Positions 1 through 7,614 of a stretch of 64,000 nucleotides of DNA are shown one piece after another (position 1 is the stretch's first letter; every line of letters begins with the position of its first letter). The translations under genes and the position numbers were made by a program. Source of the stretch: Arthrobacter sp. ES3-54. Lineage in GTDB: Bacteria; Actinomycetota; Actinomycetes; Actinomycetales; Micrococcaceae. The DNA is taken from contig NZ_JAQFIF010000006.1 of NCBI RefSeq assembly GCF_029504395.1, forward strand, positions 124,001 through 188,000, in the 5' to 3' direction. A model generated the notes under the pieces. It saw nothing but the letters and a program-made list of their open reading frames with translations. It was not told the origin of the DNA and ran no database searches.

Positions 1-1279
1 CGATTGCTGCCTGTTGCGCACGGCGGGCCAGCACGCGGGCGGCGTCGCGTTCTTCCGAACCGTCCTCGGACGCCTTCAGGAACCGCATGAGCCACGGCAG
101 CGTCAGCCCGGGCAGTACCAAGGTGGCCAGCAGGACCGCGCAGGCGATCACCAGCAACTCGCTACGGGCCGGGAACGGCGTGCCGTCGGCAATTGTCAGC
201 GGAAGGGCCAGCGCCAACGCCAGGGTGGCCAGGCCGCGCATGCCGCACCAGGTCAGGATCAGCACGTCCTTGGCGGACGTAGGGCGCAGGACATCCTTCC
301 TGGCCCGGGACAGGCCGGACATCATGGCCAGCCAAGCGAAGCGTGCGGCGAACACGAGGACGCACACAACTGCGGCTGTGCCGATCATGCCGAACACGGC
401 GCTGCCTTCCTCATGGATGACCTGCCGTACTTCCAGCCCCACCAGCCCGAAGGCCAGGCCGGTGATCAGCAGTTCCACGACGTCCCAGAACGCGGTGCGG
501 GTCACCCGCTCCGCGGCGTCCGCCGGCCGGGAGTGGCGCTGCATTTCCAGGGCGGTGACGACGACGGCGATCACCCCGGAGGCGTGCAGCTCCTCGGCCA
601 GGATGTAGGCGGCAAACGGCACCACGAGGGTGACGGCGCTCCGGGCCACCATGGAGGACACGAGGCGGGTGATCAGGCTCGTGAGCCAGCCCATGCCGAT
701 GCCCACGACCACCGCGAGCGCGGCTCCCAGGACAAACTGGAGGACGACGTCGGAGGCGATTTTGGTGCCGGCTACGGCGGCGGCCACTGCCGCCTGGAAG
801 ATGACGATGGCGGCGGCGTCGTTGAAGAGGCCCTCGCTCTGGAGAACGTTGATGAGCCGCCGCGGCATATGGACACGACTGGCGATGGAGTCAACGGCCA
901 CGGGATCCGGCGGAGCCACCATGGCGCCCAGGGCGATCGCGGCCGGAATGCCGATGCCCGGGATCATGAGCCAGGCAGCGCCGGCCACCACCGCCGTCGA
1001 GACCACCACCAGCGCGACGGCGAGCATGAGCAAGGTGCGCCAGCGGACCCGGAAAACGGCCCAGGAGCTGCGCTGGGCCGTCGCGAAAAGCAGCGGCGGC
1101 AGGAAGATGGGCAGGATCAGTTCGGGCGGGATCTGAATCTCCGGGAAGCCTGGGATGAACGTCAGGGCGACGGCCAGGAGCAGCATCAGCACCGGGTAGG
1201 GCAGCCTCAGCCGGTCCCCCATGCCCACGGCCCCCACTGTGGCCAACAGGAGTCCAACGATAAGTGCCAACTGATCCAT
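1..1279 (-). CDS. Na+/H+ antiporter, CPA1 family (partial, C-terminus beyond window)
   Basis: The minus-strand frame opens at an ATG (1279-1277, MDQLALIVG) behind a GGGGAAAG ribosome site and stays open to the window edge, giving 426 codons. It encodes about a dozen hydrophobic segments. The GLFNDAAAIVIF stretch (near residue 165) and the APPDPVAVDSIASR loop are characteristic of CPA1 Na+/H+ exchangers (NhaP/YjcE type), where the ND pair is in the transport site. The likely role is electroneutral cation/proton exchange at the cytoplasmic membrane for pH and Na+ homeostasis. The visible 3' part (RRAQQAAI) is past the last membrane span, so only a short cytosolic tail is missing. It reads away from the next gene and appears monocistronic on what is visible. 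Confidence 0.9.
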   Translation of the reverse strand, partial: MDQLALIVGLLLATVGAVGMGDRLRLPYPVLMLLLAVALTFIPGFPEIQIPPELILPIFLPPLLFATAQRSSWAVFRVRWRTLLMLAVALVVVSTAVVAGAAWLMIPGIGIPAAIALGAMVAPPDPVAVDSIASRVHMPRRLINVLQSEGLFNDAAAIVIFQAAVAAAVAGTKIASDVVLQFVLGAALAVVVGIGMGWLTSLITRLVSSMVARSAVTLVVPFAAYILAEELHASGVIAVVVTALEMQRHSRPADAAERVTRTAFWDVVELLITGLAFGLVGLEVRQVIHEEGSAVFGMIGTAAVVCVLVFAARFAWLAMMSGLSRARKDVLRPTSAKDVLILTWCGMRGLATLALALALPLTIADGTPFPARSELLVIACAVLLATLVLPGLTLPWLMRFLKASEDGSEERDAARVLARRAQQAAI

Positions 1280-1378
1280 GCGCCCGCTTTCCCCGAAGGC
1301 GAGCCGGGGGCATCCCGGGTGGATGCACGGGCCGCCCCCACTACCCTATCGAGGTAATCGGTGCGGGGCTTAAGGGCT

Positions 1379-1434
1379 GGGCCTACGGTTCTGGGCTTAC
1401 GGTTCTGGGCTTACGGTAACGGGCCTAAGGTTCG
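1379..1434. repeat. Four 14-bp tandem repeats spanning a stop codon
   Basis: Units at 1379-1392, 1393-1406, 1407-1420 and 1421-1434 have the consensus GGGCTTACGGTTCT. The last unit contains the TAG of the NAD(P)-binding protein gene (minus strand, 1427-1425). Every unit carries TAG or TAA on the minus strand, and because the period is 14 the stops fall in successive frames (starts at 1427, 1413, 1399, 1385). Confidence 0.85.
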
Positions 1435-2078
1435 AGGGCCGCCGCGAGCGGTAGGGTACCGTCCCGGAACTGGATGATGCGCCCGATCGTGACGGGCAGT
1501 CCGAGAACCGCCGCCGCCACCAGGGCGACGTTGGCGCGGGAGGTTGCGGTGCCGTCCGACGTATCGGCGGGGTCGACGTCGATCATCCCGTTGCCGGGTC
1601 CGGCCGTCAGCGTGCCGGGCCCCAGAATGGTCCAGTCAAGGCCGGAGCCGCGCAGGTAGGCATCCGCCGCGGCCTTGGCCTCGGCGTAGGCGAAGAAGCC
1701 GTTGTCCGAGGGGACCCCGTGGTCCGGCCCGGCGCCGAAGTAGGAGACCATGACGTACCTGCTGACGCCTGCTTCTGCCGCGGCGTCCATCGAACGGATC
1801 GCGGCGTCCCGGTCCACGGCGTAGGTCCGTTCGGGGCTGCCGCCGCCGGCCCCGGCAGACCACACCACGGCGTCGTGGTTCCGCAGGGCATCGGCGATCT
1901 GCGCCGTCGTCGCGTTCTCCACGTCCAGAAGCGAAGGCGTGGCACCCGTGGCCGCGACGTCGGCCGCGTGGTCCGGGTTGCGGATGAAGGAGGTGACCTC
2001 CTGCCCGTCCGCCGCGAGGATCCTGGACAGTTCCAAAGCCACCTTGCCGTGGCCGCCGATGATTGCGATTCGCGTCAT
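1425..2078 (-). CDS. NAD(P)-binding Rossmann-fold protein (atypical SDR, NmrA/YwnB-like)
   Basis: The product has 217 residues. It starts MTRIAIIGGHGKVALELSRIL, with the GGxGxxG dinucleotide site of extended/atypical SDRs at residues 8-14. A YVMVSYFGA segment and YAEAKAAAD (Y-x3-K) resemble the SDR active-site region, followed by DWTILGPGTLT typical of NAD(P)H-binding SDR_a5 proteins. The family includes quinone and flavin reductases and redox sensors; the substrate cannot be deduced. The ATG overlaps the TGA of the upstream yidC-like gene (ATGA), so the two are almost certainly translationally coupled. The stop codon lies inside the 14-bp repeat array 1379-1434. Confidence 0.88.
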   Translation of the reverse strand: MTRIAIIGGHGKVALELSRILAADGQEVTSFIRNPDHAADVAATGATPSLLDVENATTAQIADALRNHDAVVWSAGAGGGSPERTYAVDRDAAIRSMDAAAEAGVSRYVMVSYFGAGPDHGVPSDNGFFAYAEAKAAADAYLRGSGLDWTILGPGTLTAGPGNGMIDVDPADTSDGTATSRANVALVAAAVLGLPVTIGRIIQFRDGTLPLAAALEP

Positions 2079-2875
2079 GGACCCATTCTGTCCCACCTGA
2101 TGGCGAACTGCTGCCCCATGGTCCAAAGGTTGGTGGTGGTCCAGTAGATCAGGACGCCGATGGGGAACACGATGCCGCCCACGCCGAAGACGACAGGCAG
2201 ACTGTAAAGGATCACCTTCTGCTGGGCCATGACCGGACTCGCCAGGGCCTCGTCGGACAAGGTCCTGGCCATGATTTGCTTCTGCGTGATGAACTGCGCG
2301 GCTGTCATGGCCAGGATCATCACGATGGAGAGGACCCACACCGAGAGTTGGTTGCCGCCGACGCCGTGCAGCAGCGATGCCGAGAGCGGGGCACCGAAAA
2401 TAGTGGACTGGTCGAACTGCATGACCTGCTCGGCGCTCATGGCACCGACGCCTTGGCTCTGGCCGGCCGTGGTGCTGATGCCGGAGAGCACCTGGAACAG
2501 CGCAAAGAAGAAGGGCATCTGGATCAGCATGGGCAGGCAGGCCGAGAACGGGTTGGTGCCGTGCGCCTTGTACAGGGCCATCTGTTCCTGCACCATGGCC
2601 TGGCGGGAGAGCGGATCGGTCTTACCCTTGTACTTCTCCTGCAGCTTCTTCAGGTCAGGCTGCAGCAGCCTCATGCGCTGCTGGGCGTTGACCTGCTTGA
2701 GAAACACCGGGATCAGGGCGGCGCGGACGACCAGCACGATCCCGATGATGGACAGGGTCCACGTCCAGCCGCTGGCCGCCGGCATGCCGATGGAGTTGAG
2801 GCCGTCATGGAAGGCCGCCATCATGGCTGAGACCAGCCATCTAAACGGGGCCATGACGGTGCCAAAGAAGTCCAC
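2075..2875 (-). CDS. yidC: YidC/Oxa1-family membrane protein insertase (second, short paralogue type)
   Basis: This is a membrane insertase that helps Sec-dependent and Sec-independent proteins fold into the cytoplasmic membrane. The sequence shows the YidC/Oxa1 core: a first span (WTLSIIGIVLVVRAALIPV) with the conserved Arg, a cytosolic coiled hairpin (QQRMRLLQPDLKKLQEKYK), then a span cluster with NPFSACLPMLIQMPFFFALF and a last span with IYWTTTNLW. At about 266 residues it lacks the charged tail of the usual oriC-linked actinobacterial YidC and is not beside rpmH/rnpA, so it is probably an accessory paralogue. I chose GTG 2875 because GGGGAT precedes it by 5 nt; a TTG at 2887 is the alternative. 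It ends in an ATGA overlap with the NAD(P)-binding gene. Confidence 0.88.
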   Translation of the reverse strand: MDFFGTVMAPFRWLVSAMMAAFHDGLNSIGMPAASGWTWTLSIIGIVLVVRAALIPVFLKQVNAQQRMRLLQPDLKKLQEKYKGKTDPLSRQAMVQEQMALYKAHGTNPFSACLPMLIQMPFFFALFQVLSGISTTAGQSQGVGAMSAEQVMQFDQSTIFGAPLSASLLHGVGGNQLSVWVLSIVMILAMTAAQFITQKQIMARTLSDEALASPVMAQQKVILYSLPVVFGVGGIVFPIGVLIYWTTTNLWTMGQQFAIRWDRMGP

Positions 2876-3012
2876 TGCTATCCCCAACTGTCAGGTGCTG
2901 CAAAGCTACGGTGAAACGAGCCGCTTGTCACGGGCGCGGGCTGCGTGAGGGCACGCAGCCGACCGGGAAACAAGGCGAGACCCGAGCCGCCGAGTGGTGG
3001 CATGATGGGCCC

Positions 3013-3603
3013 ATGAGCCAAGTCACGTGCGATCTGACTATCTCCCTCGACGGATTCCTCGCCGGCCCGAACCAAAGCATGACGGACCCCTTGGGCGAGG
3101 GCGGAGAGCTCCTGCACAGGTGGCAGTTCGAAGAACGCCAGTCCAACGCGGCCTGGCTCGACGGCATTCTCGCGGCCGGCGCTTACATCATGGGACGGAA
3201 CATGTTCGCTGGGCCCGGGACGTGGGATGAAACGTGGCGGGGATGGTGGGGTGAGGAACCGCCCTACCACGCGCCTGTGTACGTGCTCACCCACCACCAG
3301 CGCGAGCCCCTGGAGATGCAGGGCGGCACCACGTTCAACTTCGTGACCGACGGGATTGAATCAGCGCTGGCCCAGGCGCGGAAGGCCGCCGGCAGCAAGG
3401 ATGTGGCCGTTGCCGGAGGAGCGCAGACCGTCCGCCAATACCTGTCTGCGGGGCTGATCGACGAGCTGCGGCTCCATATCGCGCCCATCCTCCTGGGAGC
3501 GGGCGAGCGGCTGCTGGACGGCGTCGGGAACCTCAAGCTTGAACCGACGGAAGTGAGCGGCACCAACCTCGTTACCCACGTGCGCTATCGGGTGGTCCGC
3601 TGA
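3013..3603 (+). CDS. Dihydrofolate reductase family protein (RibD C-terminal domain)
   Basis: The product has 196 residues. The opening CDLTISLDGFLAGPNQS is the typical start of RibD_C/YyaP-YwjB proteins, which share the dihydrofolate-reductase fold and bind NADPH. A VAVAGGAQTVRQYL segment (near 135) and DELRLHIAPILLGAGERLL (near 155) are the conserved nucleotide-binding and strand regions of this family. Its physiological substrate is unknown; these stand-alone members are not proven riboflavin enzymes. The start is the ATG at 3013; the ribosome site is weak. The gene is alone, with the minus-strand YidC gene diverging upstream. Confidence 0.85.
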   Translation: MSQVTCDLTISLDGFLAGPNQSMTDPLGEGGELLHRWQFEERQSNAAWLDGILAAGAYIMGRNMFAGPGTWDETWRGWWGEEPPYHAPVYVLTHHQREPLEMQGGTTFNFVTDGIESALAQARKAAGSKDVAVAGGAQTVRQYLSAGLIDELRLHIAPILLGAGERLLDGVGNLKLEPTEVSGTNLVTHVRYRVVR

Positions 3604-3706
3604 AACGCTGAGTCTTAGTTTTAAAGTTCGCGGCTTCGCCTCATTGAGATCACGTCCCACATCTGGTCACCCATCGGAGTGGCACCCGTCTCGGCCAGGA
3701 AACAGC

Positions 3707-3719
3707 AAGACCCCCGGAA
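3707..3719. repeat. 13-bp direct repeat flanking the secreted nuclease gene (copy 1)
   Basis: AAGACCCCCGGAA at 3707-3719 recurs exactly at 4614-4626, where it forms one arm of the terminator beside tRNA-Met. The two copies bracket the nuclease gene. It could be a chance match or a relic terminator arm. Confidence 0.5.
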
Positions 3720-3868
3720 ATCGCACGGTGATGGCGTCGACGATGCATCAGCGAACAGATCGCCAAGTGGCCTCCGAAACCGCCCCGAACCGTCCGCTTC
3801 TTCAGGTGGCAGGACGCCGGCGACGGGCTACTATTGCTTTCACGTCTTCCTGAGAGTAATCGAGAACC

Positions 3869-4591
3869 ATGAACGTCCATCGCTCCAGCCATGTCGGCGC
3901 CACAGCCCTCTCGGTACTGAAATCCAGGCAATTGATTAAGCTGCGGCGGGCGGTGGGTGTAGCGGTGGTTGCGGCAGGCCTGCTGCTGAGCGGCCTTGCC
4001 GTTCCGGCCGAAGCAGCAACCGTATACACGGCTCCGCTGCGGACTGCCGTACGCGGACTCACTGTCGCGGCCGAGGTCAACGCCGGCTATGACCGGGATC
4101 GCTACTTCGGCGCCTGGGCGGATACCAACGGGGATTGCCAGAACACGCGGCAGGAAGTCCTCGTCCAGGAATCGAAGGGGGCCGTGTCCTATACCAACCG
4201 CGGTTGCATGGCCAGCAGGGGACGCTGGGTGACATCGTGGGACAACGGGGTTCACACCTCAGCGACGGAGGTGGAGGTCGACCATCTGGTCCCGGTTAAT
4301 GAAGCCTGGGGCTCCGGCGCAAGGTATTGGTCCCAGGCGCGGCGCGTGGCTTTCTATAACGACCTCGGGGACAGCCGCACCCTGAACGCGCAGACGTCCG
4401 CTCTCAACCACTCGAAGCGGGCCAGTGGCCCGGAAAGGTGGCTGCCGCCGAAGAATCGTTGCGCGTACATCGGCCAGTGGGTCGCGGTGAAGATCCGCTG
4501 GGGCCTGAGCGTCAACACCACAGAGAAGGCGGCGCTGATCCTCTACGCAGAATCCTGCCCTAACGTCACCCTGACGGTTACCCGCGTCTAG
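3869..4591 (+). CDS. Secreted HNH-family nuclease (DUF1524/GmrSD C-terminal type)
   Basis: The product has 240 residues. Residues 1-50 form a long signal peptide: an RR-containing n-region (KLRRAVGVAVV), a hydrophobic core, and an AEA-A cleavage site. The mature part carries VEVDHLVPVNEAWGSGA (near residue 133), the DHxVP histidine motif of the ββα-metal nuclease fold, followed by NLGDSRTLN-like sequence (YNDLGDSRTLNAQ) and conserved N and H residues before SGPERWLPP. This layout matches exported DUF1524 nucleases of actinobacteria, which probably degrade extracellular DNA for nutrients. Four cysteines in the mature protein could form disulfides. The gene stands alone between a RibD-like gene and tRNAs and ends at a strong hairpin. 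Confidence 0.88.
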   Translation: MNVHRSSHVGATALSVLKSRQLIKLRRAVGVAVVAAGLLLSGLAVPAEAATVYTAPLRTAVRGLTVAAEVNAGYDRDRYFGAWADTNGDCQNTRQEVLVQESKGAVSYTNRGCMASRGRWVTSWDNGVHTSATEVEVDHLVPVNEAWGSGARYWSQARRVAFYNDLGDSRTLNAQTSALNHSKRASGPERWLPPKNRCAYIGQWVAVKIRWGLSVNTTEKAALILYAESCPNVTLTVTRV

Positions 4592-4613
4592 CCACCCGTC
4601 TCCCGATACAGAA

Positions 4614-4648
4614 AAGACCCCCGGAATCTCAAGGATTCCGGGGGTCTT
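4614..4648. terminator. Bidirectional hairpin terminator between nuclease gene and tRNA-Met
   Basis: Perfect 15-bp stem: arms 4614-4628 and 4634-4648 with a 5-nt loop. An A-run on the left and a TCTT on the right suit termination of the nuclease mRNA (+) and of the tRNA transcript (-). Confidence 0.85.
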
Positions 4649-4653
4649 GCCTG

Positions 4654-4727
4654 TAGCGGTGGGGAGGCTCGATCTCCCGACCTCACGATTATGAGTCGTG
4701 CGCTCTAACCAACTGAGCTACACCGCC
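4654..4727 (-). tRNA. tRNA-Met (CAT), elongator type
   Basis: Cloverleaf read on the minus strand: acceptor GGCGGTG/CACCGCT, D-arm GCTC...GAGC, anticodon stem CACGA/TCGTG around loop CTCATAA, and T-arm GGGAG/CTCCC. The anticodon is CAT. The CCA end is not encoded. Arg/Ile alternatives do not fit the anticodon; a tRNA-Ile2 (lysidine-modified CAT) is possible in principle, but the body is that of elongator Met. Confidence 0.93.
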
Positions 4728-4789
4728 ATAAATGAGGAAAACCTGCGCTAAGCCGGTCAAAAACCGCCTTGACACAGGCCCTCATCCAG

Positions 4790-4861
4790 AGCCCCCCACC
4801 GGAATCGATCCGGTGACCTCGTTCTTACCAAGAACGCGCTCTACCACTGAGCTAGGGGGGC
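4790..4861 (-). tRNA. tRNA-Thr (GGT)
   Basis: Acceptor GCCCCCC/GGGGGGC, D-arm GCTC/GAGC, anticodon stem CGTTC/GAACG with loop TTGGTAA (anticodon GGT), T-arm ACCGG/CCGGT. It lies 62 bp upstream of tRNA-Met on the same strand, so they are probably one transcript. Confidence 0.93.
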
Positions 4862-5045
4862 AACGAGTAAATACTCTACCGGAAGATTCGCCCACCAACA
4901 AATCGGCGGCCGGACGACGTCGGACCGGCCGAAAACAGCGGAAATCCGGGCCCCCAGCACGGTCCTGCGAGCCTGAATCGGCTCCCAGAACCGGCATGCC
5001 GCCGCGGCTGTGACGAAGTGAACACGGGGGCGGAATAGTTAAACA

Positions 5046-5078
5046 AGAACGGGCCGGCTCAGGGAGCCGGCCCGTTCT
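5046..5078 (-). terminator. Hairpin terminator after the RNA helicase gene
   Basis: Perfect 15-bp stem (5046-5060 with 5064-5078), 3-nt loop, followed on the minus strand by a T-rich TTCTTGTTTAAC tract. It is 17 bp past the helicase stop codon. Confidence 0.88.
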
Positions 5079-5094
5079 CAGATAGTGCTAGTGA

Positions 5095-7224
5095 TTACCA
5101 CTTGTTGCGGGGCTTGAAGCCGCCTTCGGTGCGGGGCTTGCGGGTGTCGGCGCCGAAGGTGCGCTGCTCGGAGCGCTCGCTGAAGGAGCGGCCGCCACGG
5201 TCAGCGGAGGACCGCTCGCCGTCGCCCTTGCGGAATTCGCGCTTGAAGCCGCCGTTGCCCTTGAAGTTGCCGCTGCCACCGGAGTAGCCGCCACGGTCCC
5301 CGCCGCGGTCGCCGCCGCGGTTGCCCTGGTAGGAGCCGCTGCCACCGGAGGGCTTGCGGCCGTTGTCGAGCTCGAGGTGGATCAGCTCGCCGCCGATCCG
5401 GGTGCGGGACAGGGCCTTGAGCTGGTCGGCGCTCAGGTCCGCCGGGAGCTCCACGAGGGAGTGGTCCGAGCGGATGTCGATGCCGCCGATCTGGGCCGAG
5501 GAGATGCCGCCTTCGTTGGCAATGGCGCCAACGATGGAACCCGGCATGACGCGCTGGCGGCGTCCGACGGCGATCCGGTAGGTGGCGTTGCCCTCGGTCA
5601 GGGTGCGGGTCGGGCCGCGTGAGCCGAAGCCGTCCTTGGAGCGCTCGCGCTTCTGGAACTCGGGCGCTGCCGGCAGTTCCTTGACCAGGAGCGGCTGTCC
5701 GCCCTGGGCCATGACGGCCAGTGCGGCGGCGATCTCCGAGGCCGGCACGTTGTGCTCTTCCTCGTAGGAGGAGATGAGGTCGCGGAACGCGGCGACGTCC
5801 TCGGACTCGAGGGTCTCCGTGATGCGCTCGGCGAACTTGCCCAGGCGCAGCGTGTTGACGGTCTCGGCCGTGGGCAGGTGCATCTGCTCCACCGGCTGGC
5901 GGGTTGCCTTCTCGATGGAACGCAGCAGGTACTTCTCCCGCGGCGTCATGAACAGGATCGCGTCACCGGAACGGCCTGCGCGGCCGGTGCGGCCGATGCG
6001 GTGGACGTAGGACTCGGTGTCGTGCGGGATGTCGTAGTTGACCACGTGGCTGACGCGCTCGACGTCGAGTCCGCGGGCGGCGACGTCAGTGGCGACAAGG
6101 ATGTCGATCTTGCCGTCGCGCAGGGCCTCAACCGTGCGCTCACGCTGCTGCTGCGGGATGTCACCATTGATGGCGGCAGCCTGGAAGCCGCGGGAGCGCA
6201 GCTTGTCGGCGAGGTCCTCGGTGGCCATCTTGGTCCGCACGAAGGCGATCACGCCCTCGAACTCTTCGACCTCGAGGATGCGGGTCAGCGCGTCGAGCTT
6301 GTGCGGGCCCATGACCTGCAGGTAGCGCTGGCGGGTGTTGGCGCCCGTGGTGGTCTTGGACTTGACCTGCACCTCGGCCGGGTTGTTCAGGTACTGCTTG
6401 GAGAGCCGACGGATCTGGCTCGGCATCGTGGCGGAGAACAGCGCAACCTGGCGGCCCGCGGGGGTCTGCTGGAAGATCTGCTCAACGTCTTCGGCGAAGC
6501 CCATGCGGAGCATCTCGTCGGCCTCATCCAGCACGAGGTACTGGAGTTCGGACAGGTCAAGGGAACCCTTGGAGATGTGGTCGATGACACGGCCGGGGGT
6601 ACCGACAACAACCTGGGCGCCGCGGCGCAGGCCGGCGAGCTGGGGGCCGTAGGCGGAGCCGCCGTACACCGGGAGGACGGTGAAGTCGTCGATGTGCTTG
6701 GCGTAGGAGGTGAAGGCCTCGGCCACCTGGAGGGCGAGCTCACGGGTCGGAGCCAGCACCAGGGCCTGGGTCTTGCGGGACGGGCCGTTGAGGTCGTGGA
6801 GCTCGGCCAGACGGGACAGTGCCGGTACTGCGAATGCTGCAGTCTTACCGGTACCGGTCTGGGCCAGGCCCACGACGTCGCGGCCTTCGAGCAGCAGCGG
6901 GATGGTTGCTGCCTGGATCGGGGACGGCTTCTCGTAGCCGACGTCCTGCAGGGCAGCGAGGACACGGCCGTCGATGCCGAGGTCTACGAACTTGACGCCT
7001 TCTTCCTCGGCGTCCTCGTCCTTCGCCGGGGCGGAAGTGGCCTCGGTCTTGGTGTCAGCCTGCGGGGCAACTTCGGCAGCCTCGGCGGCGGCCGGTGCTA
7101 CAACGTTCGCAGGAGCCTCGGTGAATTCCGGGGCGGAGCCGGCTGCGGGGGCAGCCGTTTCAGAAGTCTCGACGTCGCTCTGAATGTTTTCGGTGTCGAC
7201 GGAGTTGTTCTGATTTTCGGGCAT
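5095..7224 (-). CDS. deaD: DEAD-box ATP-dependent RNA helicase, DeaD/CsdA type
   Basis: The product has 709 residues. After an acidic Ala/Glu-rich leader (1-75) come the Q motif (GYEKPSPIQ), motif I AQTGTGKT, PTRELALQ, TPGRVIDH, DEAD box VLDEADEML, SATMP, then domain 2 with ATDVAARGLDV and HRIGRTGRAGRSG. A DbpA-type RNA-binding domain follows (YRIAVGRRQRV...GAIANEGGI), and the tail is rich in RGG/GGDRGG repeats. This is the architecture of cold-shock/ribosome-assembly helicases that unwind structured RNA. The start at 7224 (MPENQNNS) follows GAGGAAATTTCACCT; an in-frame ATG at 7245 contains that ribosome site and is therefore unlikely. A strong terminator follows and an unusually long leader precedes it. 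Confidence 0.95.
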   Translation of the reverse strand: MPENQNNSVDTENIQSDVETSETAAPAAGSAPEFTEAPANVVAPAAAEAAEVAPQADTKTEATSAPAKDEDAEEEGVKFVDLGIDGRVLAALQDVGYEKPSPIQAATIPLLLEGRDVVGLAQTGTGKTAAFAVPALSRLAELHDLNGPSRKTQALVLAPTRELALQVAEAFTSYAKHIDDFTVLPVYGGSAYGPQLAGLRRGAQVVVGTPGRVIDHISKGSLDLSELQYLVLDEADEMLRMGFAEDVEQIFQQTPAGRQVALFSATMPSQIRRLSKQYLNNPAEVQVKSKTTTGANTRQRYLQVMGPHKLDALTRILEVEEFEGVIAFVRTKMATEDLADKLRSRGFQAAAINGDIPQQQRERTVEALRDGKIDILVATDVAARGLDVERVSHVVNYDIPHDTESYVHRIGRTGRAGRSGDAILFMTPREKYLLRSIEKATRQPVEQMHLPTAETVNTLRLGKFAERITETLESEDVAAFRDLISSYEEEHNVPASEIAAALAVMAQGGQPLLVKELPAAPEFQKRERSKDGFGSRGPTRTLTEGNATYRIAVGRRQRVMPGSIVGAIANEGGISSAQIGGIDIRSDHSLVELPADLSADQLKALSRTRIGGELIHLELDNGRKPSGGSGSYQGNRGGDRGGDRGGYSGGSGNFKGNGGFKREFRKGDGERSSADRGGRSFSERSEQRTFGADTRKPRTEGGFKPRNKW

Positions 7225-7614
7225 AGGTGAAATTTCCTCATCCATAGGGGCCAAGCGGCACAACCCGAGGTGAGCGGAGCCGCAGTACGCGTGACACGAA
7301 TTGCCGGGCGTACGGTTGACCGGCGGGTCACATAGAAGTCCGGCGCTTTCGCAATCCCGTGGCAGGACTTCCCGCTGCATCTCTTGGCTGCTATCCCAGC
7401 AGTCTGTACAGCGTTTTCTTTTGCCGGCTCTCCCTATGAAAATGCCCGCATCACAGTTGCGGGCCCCAACACTTGCCAGTCCTGCCTCAAGAATTGGGCA
7501 GGAATAAGGGATTTCCGGAGTGGGGGATATTTCAAGTGTAGGGCATGGATCAGGACAGTGGTAGTTGAGGGGCCAACGGCGGACGGTGAGCTTGCGCACA
7601 CCGGCGCCCCAGGC
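7225..7614 (-). other. Long untranslated leader/promoter region of the helicase gene
   Basis: These 390 bp hold no convincing gene. The helicase frame stays open upstream, but the extension lacks a sensible start and family similarity. Cold-shock DEAD-box helicase mRNAs are commonly preceded by long structured leaders, so this is probably 5' UTR plus promoter. No known riboswitch or sRNA family could be recognised by eye. Confidence 0.5.

Noticed and set aside
14-1357. Long + strand open frame opposite the Na+/H+ antiporter gene
   Set aside because: Its product is Gln/His/Gly/Arg-rich low complexity with no family similarity. The minus strand encodes a clear CPA1 antiporter. Such shadows are common in GC-rich genes.
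3869-4648. Treating the nuclease region as a proven tRNA-integrated island
   Set aside because: The flanking 13-bp repeats are short, do not copy the tRNA 3' end, and no integrase is present.
5752-7230. 492-codon + frame opposite the RNA helicase
   Set aside because: Leu/Gly/Asp-rich shadow of the helicase gene, no start signal and no recognisable domain.
7225-7599. N-terminal extension of the RNA helicase to 834 codons
   Set aside because: The extension has no helicase-family similarity, and the ATG at 7224 has a good ribosome site.
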